A stretch of 64,000 nucleotides of DNA from Phycisphaerales bacterium (GCA_016699835.1 CP064987.1:1922001-1986000); one strand, 5' to 3'. Positions 30,063 to 39,243 are shown, numbered from the stretch's first letter. Notes: generated by a model from the sequence alone, not told the origin. A program made the numbers and translations.

Positions 30063-32333
30063 TCAGCCCACGCCGGGGAGGTGGCGGTCGATCCAGTCGT
30101 CCTGGCGGAGGACGGCCCCGCGGTTGCGCCGATCGCGTGATTCCCAGCGGATCTGGGCGTATCGGAAGAGGCGCGCGAGCACGGGGGAGAGGGGGATCTC
30201 GCCCGCGGCCTGTGGCGCGGAGACCTTTGGGCTCAGCGTGAGCGTGTCGGTGGATGAGGTTGAGGGGTGTGGTTGTGTTCGTTGCAGGCGGATGACGCCG
30301 GCGATCCAGGGGGCGTACTTGAGGACGAGTTCGTCCTCGAGGGAGACGAAGATCTGGCTGCTGCCGGGGTCGCCTTGGCGGCCGGCGCGTCCGATGAACT
30401 GGCGGTCGATGCGTTTGGCGCCGTGCATTTCGGTGAGGATGACGTGGAGCCCGCCGTGGTCGCGGGCGTCGTCGTCGAGTTTAATGTCTGTGCCTCGGCC
30501 GGCCATGTTTGTGGCGACGGTGATGCTCGCGACGCCGGCGCGGCGAGCGGTGCCGATCGCTTCGTGGAGGTGCCCGAGTCGGTCGCGTTGGGCGCGTTCC
30601 TGGGCGGCGGTGCCCGGCGCGAACTCGGAACCGGCCGCCTCAATGACGCGCTCGTCGATCACTCGGCCCGCGTCGGTCTCCTGCGGCGGGAGATGTCTGG
30701 GCAGGTCGCAGGTCATGTCGAGGTTGCCGCGACCGGCGAGTTCGATGACACCGGCTTCTTCCTTGTCGTGCTTGGCGTTCAGGACCTGGTGGGGGAGGCC
30801 ACGCTCGGTGAGGAGTCGCGAGAGGAGTTCCGAGGCGGCGATGGAGCGCGTGCCGACGAGGATGGGGCGGCCTTCGGCGTGGATCTCCTCGATGCTGCGG
30901 GCGATGGCGGACCACTTATCGCGCTGCGTGCGGAAGACGCGTGTGGGATAGGCGACGCGCGCGATCGGGCGGTTGGTGGGGATGACGGTGACGGGGCGGG
31001 CGTAGACGCGTTCCATCTCTGGGATGGCGTCGGCGGCGGTGCCTGTCATGCCACAGAGCGTGGGGTACGAGCGGAAGAATCGCTGGAAACTGAGGCGGGC
31101 GAGGGTCTCGCGGTCGGCGGTGATCTCCAGGCCTTCTTTGGCCTCGACGGATTGGTGCAGCCCATGCTCCCAGGAGCGGTCGGGGAGGAATCGCCCGGTG
31201 TACTCGTCGACGATGACGACCTTGCCCTCGACGATCTGGTATTGCTGCCCGTGGAGGTAGCAGTGTCTCGCAACAAGGGCCTGGCGGACGAGTTCCTCGG
31301 CTCGGCGCGTGGCGCGGAAGACGCCCGCGGCGGGGCCTGATGCGGCGGCCTCGTCGAACATGGCCTTGAGGCGATGGCGGCCACGGCGCTTGAGGTCGGC
31401 GCGGCGGGCGACGTGGTCGATCTCGAAGTCGGGACCGAGGTCGAGTTTCTGGGCGAGCGAGGCGGCGATGGTGTAGGCGTGGGCCATGTCGTCCTCGCGG
31501 CGCGAGCGGGCGATGATGAGGGGGACGACGCCCTCGTCGATGAGGACGGCGTCGGCCTCGTCCACAAGCGCGGCGCGGAGGCCCGGGACCATCGGGGCCA
31601 TGCCGCGGGCGCGATCGGGCCCGGCCGAGGACATGATGTGCCAGCCTTGCCACGCGGTGGAGACGGGCCCCAAGCGGATCTGGTCGCGGAGCCAGTCGGC
31701 GACGATCTGCTTGGGCGTCGCGTAGACGATCGATCGCATGTAGATGTCGGCGCGCTCGACGGGCTCCATGGGCCCGGTGATGGCGCCGACGCTCGCGAGG
31801 CAGCGGCGATAGATGGGCCCGCGCGACTGGGCGTCGCGCTGCGCGAGGTAGTCGTTCACAGTGAGGATGTGGAGCGAGCGGTGTCGCCAGGCGAGGACGG
31901 GGGCGACGAGCGAGCCGGTGAGCGTCTTGCCCTCGCCGGTGAGCATCTCGCAGATGTGCCCGTGGTAGAGGGCGAGGGCGGCCATGAGTTGGACCTTGAA
32001 GGCCTCTTCGCCGGTGGCGCGCCGCGCGACCTCGCGGACGAGGGCGAGGGCGCGCCGCACGGTCTCGTCGGTCTGGCGCCGGCGGACGAAGACCTCGCGG
32101 GTCTGCGCGATCTCGTGATCGAGGGCGTTCTCGGAGTGGTTGCGGATGGAGGCGGCGAGGGCGATGATGGCGTCGGCCTCGCGTCCGAGCCAGGCCTTGC
32201 GGACGCGACCGCGCTTGACCTTCACCGCGGCGAGTTGGGCGAATGAGTCGAGGCCCTTGGGGACGGTGGTCCGCCGCCGCCGCGAGGCGAGCGAGTCGAA
32301 GAGCAGTTCGTAGCGGGTGAGGGCCTGGGTCAT
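30063..32333 (-). CDS. shortened SecA-like ATPase of an export operon
   Basis: A SecA paralogue of 756 residues. The DEAD-motor is complete: Walker A in EMLTGEGKT (about 129-137), Walker B in ALVDEADAVLIDEG, HTVNDYLAQ-type NDYLAQRDAQ, the cross-linking-domain boundary in WEHGLHQSVEAKEG, and motifs CGMTGTAA and TNMAGRGTDIKL in the second motor domain. After REDQFIGRAGRQGDPGSSQIF-like sequence, only a short stretch, AQIRWESRDRRNR, remains of the helical scaffold. The two-helix finger, the wing domain and the zinc-binding tail of housekeeping SecA are missing. It is the last gene of the HlyD-M50 operon. A role in powering export is inferred. ATG 32333 was chosen over an upstream start inside a repeat. 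Confidence 0.85.
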   Translation of the reverse strand: MTQALTRYELLFDSLASRRRRTTVPKGLDSFAQLAAVKVKRGRVRKAWLGREADAIIALAASIRNHSENALDHEIAQTREVFVRRRQTDETVRRALALVREVARRATGEEAFKVQLMAALALYHGHICEMLTGEGKTLTGSLVAPVLAWRHRSLHILTVNDYLAQRDAQSRGPIYRRCLASVGAITGPMEPVERADIYMRSIVYATPKQIVADWLRDQIRLGPVSTAWQGWHIMSSAGPDRARGMAPMVPGLRAALVDEADAVLIDEGVVPLIIARSRREDDMAHAYTIAASLAQKLDLGPDFEIDHVARRADLKRRGRHRLKAMFDEAAASGPAAGVFRATRRAEELVRQALVARHCYLHGQQYQIVEGKVVIVDEYTGRFLPDRSWEHGLHQSVEAKEGLEITADRETLARLSFQRFFRSYPTLCGMTGTAADAIPEMERVYARPVTVIPTNRPIARVAYPTRVFRTQRDKWSAIARSIEEIHAEGRPILVGTRSIAASELLSRLLTERGLPHQVLNAKHDKEEAGVIELAGRGNLDMTCDLPRHLPPQETDAGRVIDERVIEAAGSEFAPGTAAQERAQRDRLGHLHEAIGTARRAGVASITVATNMAGRGTDIKLDDDARDHGGLHVILTEMHGAKRIDRQFIGRAGRQGDPGSSQIFVSLEDELVLKYAPWIAGVIRLQRTQPHPSTSSTDTLTLSPKVSAPQAAGEIPLSPVLARLFRYAQIRWESRDRRNRGAVLRQDDWIDRHLPGVG

Positions 32334-32340
32334 GGGGATA

Positions 32341-32505
32341 CAGAACGCGGAGGACGCGGAGGAGATGCAGAGGAAGACGGAGGAGGAAGTGGGGTTGGGT
32401 CCATGGATTCGTGTCAATTCAGAATGTCACGGCGATTTACGATGTCTGGAACACAGTTCTTCTCATTGATTTCCTCTGTTCACCCTCTGTGGCCTCTGCG
32501 TTCTG
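32341..32505. repeat. purine-rich family-C repeats, inverted pair between two operon genes
   Basis: CAGAACGCGGAGGACGCGGA at 32341-32360, continuing as purine-rich sequence to 32389, is mirrored by TTCACCCTCTGTGGCCTCTG plus CGTTCTG at 32479-32505. The 13 outer bases pair with one mismatch. Related sequences lie at 39.2 and 57.3 kb. The pair fills the gap between the M50 fusion gene and the SecA-like gene. Confidence 0.7.
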
Positions 32506-32508
32506 CCC

Positions 32509-34683
32509 TTACACCTTCGCCCGGCCTTGCATCATCTTTTCGAGTCGATCGAGCCACTGGAAGAGGACGGGCTTGCTCTCGAGCGTGAAGCGGAAGCGGA
32601 GGCGTTCGCCGGGATAGAGCGTGGGGGTCGAGACGAGGCTGGTCGGGCGGAAATCGGCGGTGAAGACGGGGCGTTTCGTGCGCCGGCCGGAGCGGTCGGC
32701 GGCGTCGATCTCGATGGTGCCGCCGCCGGCGTAGCCGAGTGATTCGTGGGGGAGATCGCGCAGGCCGAACTGATAGACGCGCTCGGCGCGGACGGGGATG
32801 ACGCTCGCGGCGTCGGCGAGGCGTCGGACCTCGGTGGTGTAGTCCTCGGGCTTGAGTTCGTTGACCCAGAGCGCTTCTTCCTGCGTGAGAGTCGCGGTGA
32901 GGCGGATATGGGTGTGGTCGCTGTCGACGAGCTCGCAGAGGGGTTGGCCGGCATCGACCATGGCGCCGGCCTTGAGCGAGGGATCGCTGCCGACGATGGA
33001 GCCCGCGTGCGGCGCTCGGACGATGAGGCGCGAGGCGCGTTCCTCGAGCACCTTGATGACCTGATGGCTGACGGCGACGTCCTTGTCGGCGATCTGGGCG
33101 GCGGCGGGGTTGTGGGCGACGGCATAGAGACGCCGGGCCTCGTTCTCCTTGAGGGACGCCCGGGCCTCGGCGAGTTGCGAGGTGAGCAGTGGGCTGGAGA
33201 GCGTGACGATCGGCTCATCCTTCTCGACGCGCTCGCCGGGGCGTTTGTGGACGGTCTCGACGAGGCCGGCGACGCCGAAGAAGACGGCGGTGCGCGCGTC
33301 GCTGGTGACGACGCCATCGGCCCGGCGATGGTCGGGCATGGGGATCAGCCCGATGAGCCCGAACCCAACGACGACCATGATCGCGCTCGCGACGATGGCT
33401 CGACCTCGTTTGTCGGCGAGCGTTGGGCTGATCGCGAGCCAGTGGAGGAACTGGCCGACGGGCAGGAGGAACCACATCGCGGCGGTCCACGCGGCGAGGA
33501 TCACGCCGATCGCGAAGAGTTTGCCCATCACATAGAGCGTGATGGAGACGAAGAGGAAGACGCGGTAGAAGAGGGCGGCGACGCCGAAGAGATTGAGCGC
33601 GATGGCCTCGGCCCTATCGGAGGTCGGCGGCGTGGCGTTGCGGACGCGATAGACGTGGACCTGGAAGTGGTGCTTGAGCATCGCCATGGAGCGCTGCATG
33701 AGGTTGGGGATGCCCAGGAGGTCGCTGAGCATGTAGTAGCCATCGAACTTCATGAGCGGGTTGGCGTTGAAGAGGACGGTGGAGACGCCCGCGGTGAGCA
33801 TGGCGTTGAAGGCGAGTTGGTGGAGGAGGAGACCCGGCGCGGTGTTGCTCCAGACATGGGCGGCGAGGGCGGCGGCGGCGAGTTCGAAGATCATGCCGCC
33901 GGCGCCGACGGCGATGCGCTTCCAGCGGCTCTCGAAGGCCCACGCGGAGGACGCGTCGACGAAGGGCGCGGGGACGAGCACGAGCATCATGGCTCCGAAC
34001 TCGGGGACGTGCCCGCCGAAGCGCTTGCAGATGAGCCCGTGGCCCAACTCGTGAAAGAGTTTGAGGGCGACGAAGACGACGAGCATCCACGCCCAGTTGG
34101 CGGGGGCGATCGCGTCGTGGAAGGAGGTCCGGAGCGACTCCCACTGCGGGACGACGACCGTGACGAGGGCCGCGATGACCCACACCGCCCAGAGCAGTAG
34201 ACCGATCGGGTTGAGCAGGGGCCTGGCGATCGGCTCGAGCCAGGTGAGGAGGCGATCGGGGTTGAAGAGGCGGACCTTGAAGTACATCAGGCCGATCGCC
34301 TGCTGACGGATCTTCTGGCCCAGTCGTTCCTTGCCTCGGCGGAGGAGTTGCTCGGTTTCGGGCGGGACGTCGGCGGAGAGGAGGTTGGCGGTGTACAACT
34401 GCGAGAGGAGTTGGATCGCCTCGTTCTGGGTCGGGGCGTGGTCGGCGTGCTTGGTGAGGACGATGTCCCAGACGGCCTCGACGGTGCGCTTGCCATCGAG
34501 CAGGCCGACGAATTCGTGGGAGACGGGGCTCAGGCGATAGAAGGCGTTGGAGGCGGGATCGTGGACGACGTGCCAGCGGCCGCCGCGGTAGTGCTGGCGG
34601 GTGATCTGGACGTGCGGGCGCAGGCGCGGGCGGAGCGTGCGGACGCGGTGCCAGAAGGGGGAGAATGTGGGACGATCGTTCAT
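32509..34683 (-). CDS. PqqD-like / M50 site-2 protease / HlyD fusion
   Basis: A 724-residue membrane protein with three parts. Residues 28-105 resemble a PqqD peptide-binding domain (WHVVHDPASNAFYRLSPVSH, then VEAVWDIV). From 160 to 470 there are about eight membrane helices. They carry the M50 zinc-protease motifs FHELGHGL (H211, E212, H215) and NANPLMKFDGYY (N308, D314), with the order of family M50B. From about 490 a HlyD-type periplasmic arm follows (VETVHKRPGERVEKDEPIV, a short coiled coil, then ADPSLKAGAMVDAGQPLCEL-type lipoyl half). ATG 34683 starts at MNDRPTF. It lies between the GAF-HlyD and SecA-like genes. It may recognise, cut and pass on a peptide; this is inference. Confidence 0.85.
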   Translation of the reverse strand: MNDRPTFSPFWHRVRTLRPRLRPHVQITRQHYRGGRWHVVHDPASNAFYRLSPVSHEFVGLLDGKRTVEAVWDIVLTKHADHAPTQNEAIQLLSQLYTANLLSADVPPETEQLLRRGKERLGQKIRQQAIGLMYFKVRLFNPDRLLTWLEPIARPLLNPIGLLLWAVWVIAALVTVVVPQWESLRTSFHDAIAPANWAWMLVVFVALKLFHELGHGLICKRFGGHVPEFGAMMLVLVPAPFVDASSAWAFESRWKRIAVGAGGMIFELAAAALAAHVWSNTAPGLLLHQLAFNAMLTAGVSTVLFNANPLMKFDGYYMLSDLLGIPNLMQRSMAMLKHHFQVHVYRVRNATPPTSDRAEAIALNLFGVAALFYRVFLFVSITLYVMGKLFAIGVILAAWTAAMWFLLPVGQFLHWLAISPTLADKRGRAIVASAIMVVVGFGLIGLIPMPDHRRADGVVTSDARTAVFFGVAGLVETVHKRPGERVEKDEPIVTLSSPLLTSQLAEARASLKENEARRLYAVAHNPAAAQIADKDVAVSHQVIKVLEERASRLIVRAPHAGSIVGSDPSLKAGAMVDAGQPLCELVDSDHTHIRLTATLTQEEALWVNELKPEDYTTEVRRLADAASVIPVRAERVYQFGLRDLPHESLGYAGGGTIEIDAADRSGRRTKRPVFTADFRPTSLVSTPTLYPGERLRFRFTLESKPVLFQWLDRLEKMMQGRAKV

Positions 34684-34723
34684 GGGTTGTGGAGCGCCTC
34701 GCGGCGCTCGAGTGGTCGCCGGC

Positions 34724-36784
34724 TCACCACCAGAGCCAGAGGCGGAGTTGATCGATGATTCGTCGCCCCGCGATGCCGATGAGGGACTTTCGCGGGCCGT
34801 CGAGGCGCGCCTGGCCCTCGACGCCGGGGAGGAAGCCGTCGAGCGACTGATTGGGCCCTGGGCGCAATGCGGCCCGGATCTCGAATGCGTTGGTGCCCTC
34901 GTCGGCGCGGGCCATGGGGACGATTCGCTCAACGACGATGGGGATGGTGCGCTTGGGATCGCTCTTGGGCGCGATCTCGCCGACGGTGGGGGGAACCGTG
35001 GGATCCTTGCTGTCGTGGATCATGGAGATGTCGCGGTCCTCGACCTGGATGACGGCGATCATCTCGGAGAGGTCGGCGATCTGGAAGAGGGGCGTGCCGG
35101 CCTCGACGAGTGATTTCAGCCGGTCGTCGATCTCCGGGGAGACGATCGTGCCCGAGATCGGCGCGACGAGGCGAGATTGATCGATCTGGGTGTGGAGGAG
35201 TTCGATGCGAGCGTCGAGTTGCTCGACCTTGGCCTGGGATTGCTGCGCCCCGGAGAGGTCGTTCTTCTTGGTCGCCTCGTCGGCTTCCTTGAGGTATTGG
35301 AAGCGGGAACTCTCGGCCTCGCTGAGCATGAGGCGCAGACGCGTCGTGTCGAGTTCGGCAAGAAGGTCGCCCTCGTTCACATTCACGTTGGGCCCGATCC
35401 CCGGCGCGAGTTCCCAGAGGATCCCCTCGAACGGGACGGTGACGGTGCGCAGGTCGCGCGGTCGGAGTTCCATCGGCGCGCCGATGCGGTAGGTGGTGTG
35501 GACGAAGGTGACGACGAGGGAGGTCACGAGTGCGAGCACGCCGACGATTTTCCAGACGGTGTGCGTCGGCCCGACCAGCCATGCCGCGGCCTTGCGGGCG
35601 GCGGCGGCGGTGCGCAGCGCGAGGTTGCGGTCGTCGCTGTGGCGCACGACGAGGACCGGGGCGAGCAGGTCGAGGGCGGCCTGGAGGAGTTCGGCGGTCT
35701 CGACGTTGATCGTCGCCTGGCCGCTCTGGGGCGCGGGGCTGGACTCGATCGTGAGGACGCCGACGATCTCTTCGCCGTCTTTGTCGGTGGTTCGGAGCGG
35801 AAACGAGCCGACGCGGAGGCGTGCGTCGCCCGAGGCGAGATCGCGGTGGGCGTGGACGACGGCCCGCGACAGGATCGCGTCGGCGTTCTCGTCGCCGGTT
35901 TCCGGCGGCGGAGGGAAGAGGACGGGCTGGGCCTGGTCGAGGCACTCTTCCATCGCCGCCTCGAGTTTCTGGATCATCGCCATGCGGCGGTCGAGATGCT
36001 CGGTGTCGGAGAGTGCGGCGAGTTTCACGACGCGGCGGGCGCTCCCCCCGGTCTTCCCGATCGCCCAGCCGAGCGCTACGCGATCAACGGCGAGTTGGCG
36101 GCAGAGTTCGTTGACCAGTTGCATGCACGCGGCCTTGAACCCCTCGACGGAGTTCATGGAGGCGATGAGTCGGGTCGCCATTTCCAACGACGCCGAGGAG
36201 GAACGCACGCGCCGGAGCGTCTGCTGCGTGGTGTGGGTGTAGATATACCCGGTCAGGATCTCGACGAGGGCAACGGTTGTTTGGAGCGCCTGGCGCGAGC
36301 GATGATCGAGGAGGAGCGAGACGACGCCCTTGAGCGGGGCGATCGAGGCCTCGTTGGGCATGCCGCCAAACACGGGGACGGCGAGCATGTATCCCTTCGA
36401 TCCCGTGACGTCATAGATCTCGTCGTTCTGGTCGAGGCTGTAGACGCGTGCCTGGCGCTGGCTCGCGGCGCTCTGGGCGGCGGCCTTGGCCTCGGCGAGG
36501 TGGTCCACGCTCGACTGGTCCGGCGCGGTGGCGACGGCCGAGCCGGGTGCGGCGCCCTCGACGGCCGGCGCCGGCCAGAGCATGTCGAGGACGGGCTCCT
36601 GGGGGGCGCTCTCGTCCTCGCGTTGTCCGGTGATGGTCCAGAGGGCGCCTTGTCGCGCCCCGGCGATCTGGCTGAGGATGGAGACGAGGCGGAGGAGGTA
36701 CGCGCGATCGTCCGCCGCCGGGGCCGAGAGTTCGGCGACGGCACGCTGCCAACCGGGGGCTTTGAGGCTGGAAAGGTCGATCAC
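34724..36784 (-). CDS. GAF-HlyD membrane fusion protein
   Basis: A 686-residue inner-membrane protein. Residues 25-165 and 205-380 look like two GAF-type sensor domains in the cytoplasm, joined by a helix. One membrane segment lies at about 409-429 (TVWKIVGVLALVTSLVVTFV). The periplasmic part is a HlyD adaptor: VPFEGILWELAPGIGPNVNV and NEGDLLAELDT form the first lipoyl half, a coiled coil of about 60 residues follows, then VAPISGTIVSPEI and ADLSEMIAVIQVED. Such a layout could let a cytoplasmic signal control the exporter. The stop is 40 bases before the M50 fusion gene, and the start is 57 bases after the HlyD gene. Confidence 0.85.
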   Translation of the reverse strand: MIDLSSLKAPGWQRAVAELSAPAADDRAYLLRLVSILSQIAGARQGALWTITGQREDESAPQEPVLDMLWPAPAVEGAAPGSAVATAPDQSSVDHLAEAKAAAQSAASQRQARVYSLDQNDEIYDVTGSKGYMLAVPVFGGMPNEASIAPLKGVVSLLLDHRSRQALQTTVALVEILTGYIYTHTTQQTLRRVRSSSASLEMATRLIASMNSVEGFKAACMQLVNELCRQLAVDRVALGWAIGKTGGSARRVVKLAALSDTEHLDRRMAMIQKLEAAMEECLDQAQPVLFPPPPETGDENADAILSRAVVHAHRDLASGDARLRVGSFPLRTTDKDGEEIVGVLTIESSPAPQSGQATINVETAELLQAALDLLAPVLVVRHSDDRNLALRTAAAARKAAAWLVGPTHTVWKIVGVLALVTSLVVTFVHTTYRIGAPMELRPRDLRTVTVPFEGILWELAPGIGPNVNVNEGDLLAELDTTRLRLMLSEAESSRFQYLKEADEATKKNDLSGAQQSQAKVEQLDARIELLHTQIDQSRLVAPISGTIVSPEIDDRLKSLVEAGTPLFQIADLSEMIAVIQVEDRDISMIHDSKDPTVPPTVGEIAPKSDPKRTIPIVVERIVPMARADEGTNAFEIRAALRPGPNQSLDGFLPGVEGQARLDGPRKSLIGIAGRRIIDQLRLWLWW

Positions 36785-36841
36785 GGCGTGTGCGTATCCA
36801 ATCGGGCGTCGGGGCGACGCATGTGTGTCTATCGGTCGGGC

Positions 36842-37783
36842 CTACCGGGACGAGGCCAATCCGAGGCGGTCGAGCAAAGCCTGGTCGGGCTCGGTGAAGC
36901 GGACCCACGCGGGCTCGCCGGCGACGACGCGGTCCTCGCCGGTCGCGTTGGTGAACTCGACTCGAACGCGACGTGTGCGGCTGCTGGCGTCGGCAACGGG
37001 GCTGACCTCGGCGATGTGACCACGAACGACGCGGTACCTTCCCGCGACCTCGAGCATGATCCATGCCGCGTCATGCTCCTTGAGCGCGAGCGTCACGGGG
37101 TCCTGCATCGGCGCGGGGACGTCGATCCACAGGAGGTCCACGTTGACGACGCGAACGACCTTGTCGCTCTCGGAGACGGACTGGCCCACGTCCACGGCGA
37201 TGGTGTCCACGTGCCCATCGAAGGGCGCGGTCAACTCGTAGCGGTCCATGCGCGCCTTCTGGCGGTCATAGCCCAGTTGCTCCTGCTGACGCTCCCAGTT
37301 GGCGGTTTCGAGGTCGATGCGGGCGTTCTCGCGTGAGAGGCGCACGCGGTCGAGTTCCTGCTGCGTGGCGGCGCCACGATTGAAGTTGTCCTGGACGCGT
37401 TTGAACTCGATGTCGGCCAGATCGAGGGCGACCTTGGCCTTGTCCGTGGGGAGCGTCGAGTCGGCGCGGGCTTTTTGCAGGCGGAGGAGCGCGGCGTCCT
37501 CGGAGCCGTTGCCACGAACCAGCGGCTCGCCCTTCTTCACCGCCTGTCCACCCTTGACAATGACCTCGGTCACCTGTGTTGTGATGGAGAAGCCGATGGT
37601 GGCGTCGCGGCTGGGCTTGGTGAAGGCGCGGATCCCCGCGAAGGTGCGGGCGGCGGTATCTGCAGTGATCGCCGACGAGGGTTGAGCGCTGTGTGGCGAG
37701 GCCCCCGCGAGAAATGCGGCTCCAACCGACAACGCTGCCATGGCCCACAGGATTCGGGAACGGGTTCTGTTCGCGCAAGTCAT
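36842..37783 (-). CDS. HlyD/RND-type periplasmic adaptor
   Basis: A 313-residue periplasmic adaptor that begins with a signal peptide (ILWAMAALSVGAAFLAGASPHSAQ). The lipoyl motif is split by a coiled coil: VTEVIVKGGQAVKKGEPLVR, then about 100 helical residues ending in RQKARMDRYELTAPFDGHVD, a typical second half. The barrel part includes LLWIDVPAP. It is the first gene of the four-gene minus-strand operon, and the 234 bases before it also serve the divergent DegT gene. It would link an inner-membrane exporter to a TolC channel. Confidence 0.88.
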   Translation of the reverse strand: MTCANRTRSRILWAMAALSVGAAFLAGASPHSAQPSSAITADTAARTFAGIRAFTKPSRDATIGFSITTQVTEVIVKGGQAVKKGEPLVRGNGSEDAALLRLQKARADSTLPTDKAKVALDLADIEFKRVQDNFNRGAATQQELDRVRLSRENARIDLETANWERQQEQLGYDRQKARMDRYELTAPFDGHVDTIAVDVGQSVSESDKVVRVVNVDLLWIDVPAPMQDPVTLALKEHDAAWIMLEVAGRYRVVRGHIAEVSPVADASSRTRRVRVEFTNATGEDRVVAGEPAWVRFTEPDQALLDRLGLASSR

Positions 37784-38017
37784 GGTGCCACTATACGAAG
37801 GGGCACGGCGCGTCTGTTCCAAGGCCGGCGACAGAGTCGGTGTTGAATCCGAGCCGGTCGTGTTGTGTTGGCGGTGCACAGGAACAATTCCCAAACAATT
37901 TGAGAAGGAGACGACTCGCCGCAGGCTTGTGTTCCTAGTGTTCCTCCCGCGCCTCGCGTGTGCATTGGAGGCCGGGGTGTCGCTAGGCGTCCATAGCCAT
38001 TTCTGGGAGGGTTTTCG

Positions 38018-39184
38018 TTGTCCACCTCGACCGCATCGGACCGTCTGGCGATCGCCGGCGGGACCCCCGTTTCCAGCAAGTCGATTCCGTTCCTTTCCAC
38101 CGCGCTCACTTCGGGCGATATCGCCGCGGCGACGGCGGTTTTGCAGTCCGGCATGCTCCGGGCGGCAAAGAAGTGCGAGGAGTTCGAGCAGAAGTGGAGC
38201 GCGATCACCCACGCGAAGCACGCGATGACGTGCGCCAATGGGACGTGTGCTCTGCAACTCGCGTATGAGCCGCTCTTTGAGCGGGGCGATGAGGTGCTCG
38301 TCCCGGCCTGGTCGTACATCGCCACGGTCTCGATGGTCGTGGCGCGCGGCGGCGTTCCCGTCTTTGTCGACGCCAACCCCGACACCTTCCAGATCGATGT
38401 GAATGATGCGGCGAAGAAGGTGACGGGCAAGACCCGGGCGATCGCCGCCACGCATCTGTATGGATGCCCGGTGGACATCGACGCGGTGCAGGCGCTCGCG
38501 TCGAAGCATTCGCTCAAGGTCATCTACGACGCCGCCCAGTCGCACCTGGCGACGTACAAGGGCAAGGGGATCGGGGCGTTCGGAGATGCCGTGACGTACT
38601 CGCTCTATGCGACCAAGAACCTCGCGACGGGTGAGGGCGGGCTGATCACCTGCAACGACGACGCGCTGGCGAGGAAGATCAAACTCCTCCGCTCACATGG
38701 CGAGACCGACAAGTACCTCCATGAGAGCGTCGGGTACAACTATCGCATGAACGACATCACCGGCGCGATTGGCGTTTCACGCCTGGAGCGGCTCGCGGAC
38801 CAGACGAATGCCCGGCGTCGCGTCGCGGCGAAGTACGACACGATCGTCCGTGAGATCGCCGGGCTGACGCCCCCGACGACGACGCCGAACGCCGAGCCTG
38901 TGTATCACCTGTACACGGTGAAGATGGACACGAAGAAGTTCCGCTGCACGCGTGATGAGTTCTGTAAGGCGCTGGGCGCCGAGGGCGTGCCGACGGCGAC
39001 GCACTACCCCAGGCCGCTCCCCGAGCAGCCTGCATTGTCGAAGTGGAACAAGCGTGACTGCCCCGTCTCGGACAGGCTCGCGACGAAGGTCTTCAGCCTA
39101 CCCATGCACCACGATCTGAGCGACGATCAGATCGGCTTGGTGGGCGAGGCGCTCGCGAAGGTGGCCAACGCGTACCGGGCGTGA
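38018..39184 (+). CDS. DegT/DnrJ/EryC1 family aminotransferase
   Basis: A PLP-dependent aminotransferase acting on a keto- or nucleotide-sugar, typical of O-antigen, glycan or amino-sugar synthesis. The PLP lysine is K200 in YSLYATKNLATGEGG, the phosphate-binding start is CANGTCALQLAY, and the aspartate partner is in VIYDAAQSHLA. The last section has FSLPMHHDLSDDQI, usual for the family. The 388-residue length is normal. A TTG at 38018 has GGGAGG seven bases upstream; no ATG or GTG fits better. No other sugar gene lies beside it, so the product is unknown. Confidence 0.92.
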   Translation: MSTSTASDRLAIAGGTPVSSKSIPFLSTALTSGDIAAATAVLQSGMLRAAKKCEEFEQKWSAITHAKHAMTCANGTCALQLAYEPLFERGDEVLVPAWSYIATVSMVVARGGVPVFVDANPDTFQIDVNDAAKKVTGKTRAIAATHLYGCPVDIDAVQALASKHSLKVIYDAAQSHLATYKGKGIGAFGDAVTYSLYATKNLATGEGGLITCNDDALARKIKLLRSHGETDKYLHESVGYNYRMNDITGAIGVSRLERLADQTNARRRVAAKYDTIVREIAGLTPPTTTPNAEPVYHLYTVKMDTKKFRCTRDEFCKALGAEGVPTATHYPRPLPEQPALSKWNKRDCPVSDRLATKVFSLPMHHDLSDDQIGLVGEALAKVANAYRA

Positions 39185-39243
39185 GTGACATCACGTAAGG
39201 AAGTCGGAACGAGTGACGCGACACGGTGGTGCCACGCACGCAC

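Noticed and set aside
30063..32333. Housekeeping secA
   Set aside because: The protein stops before the wing and finger domains and sits in an adaptor operon; a full-length SecA should be elsewhere.
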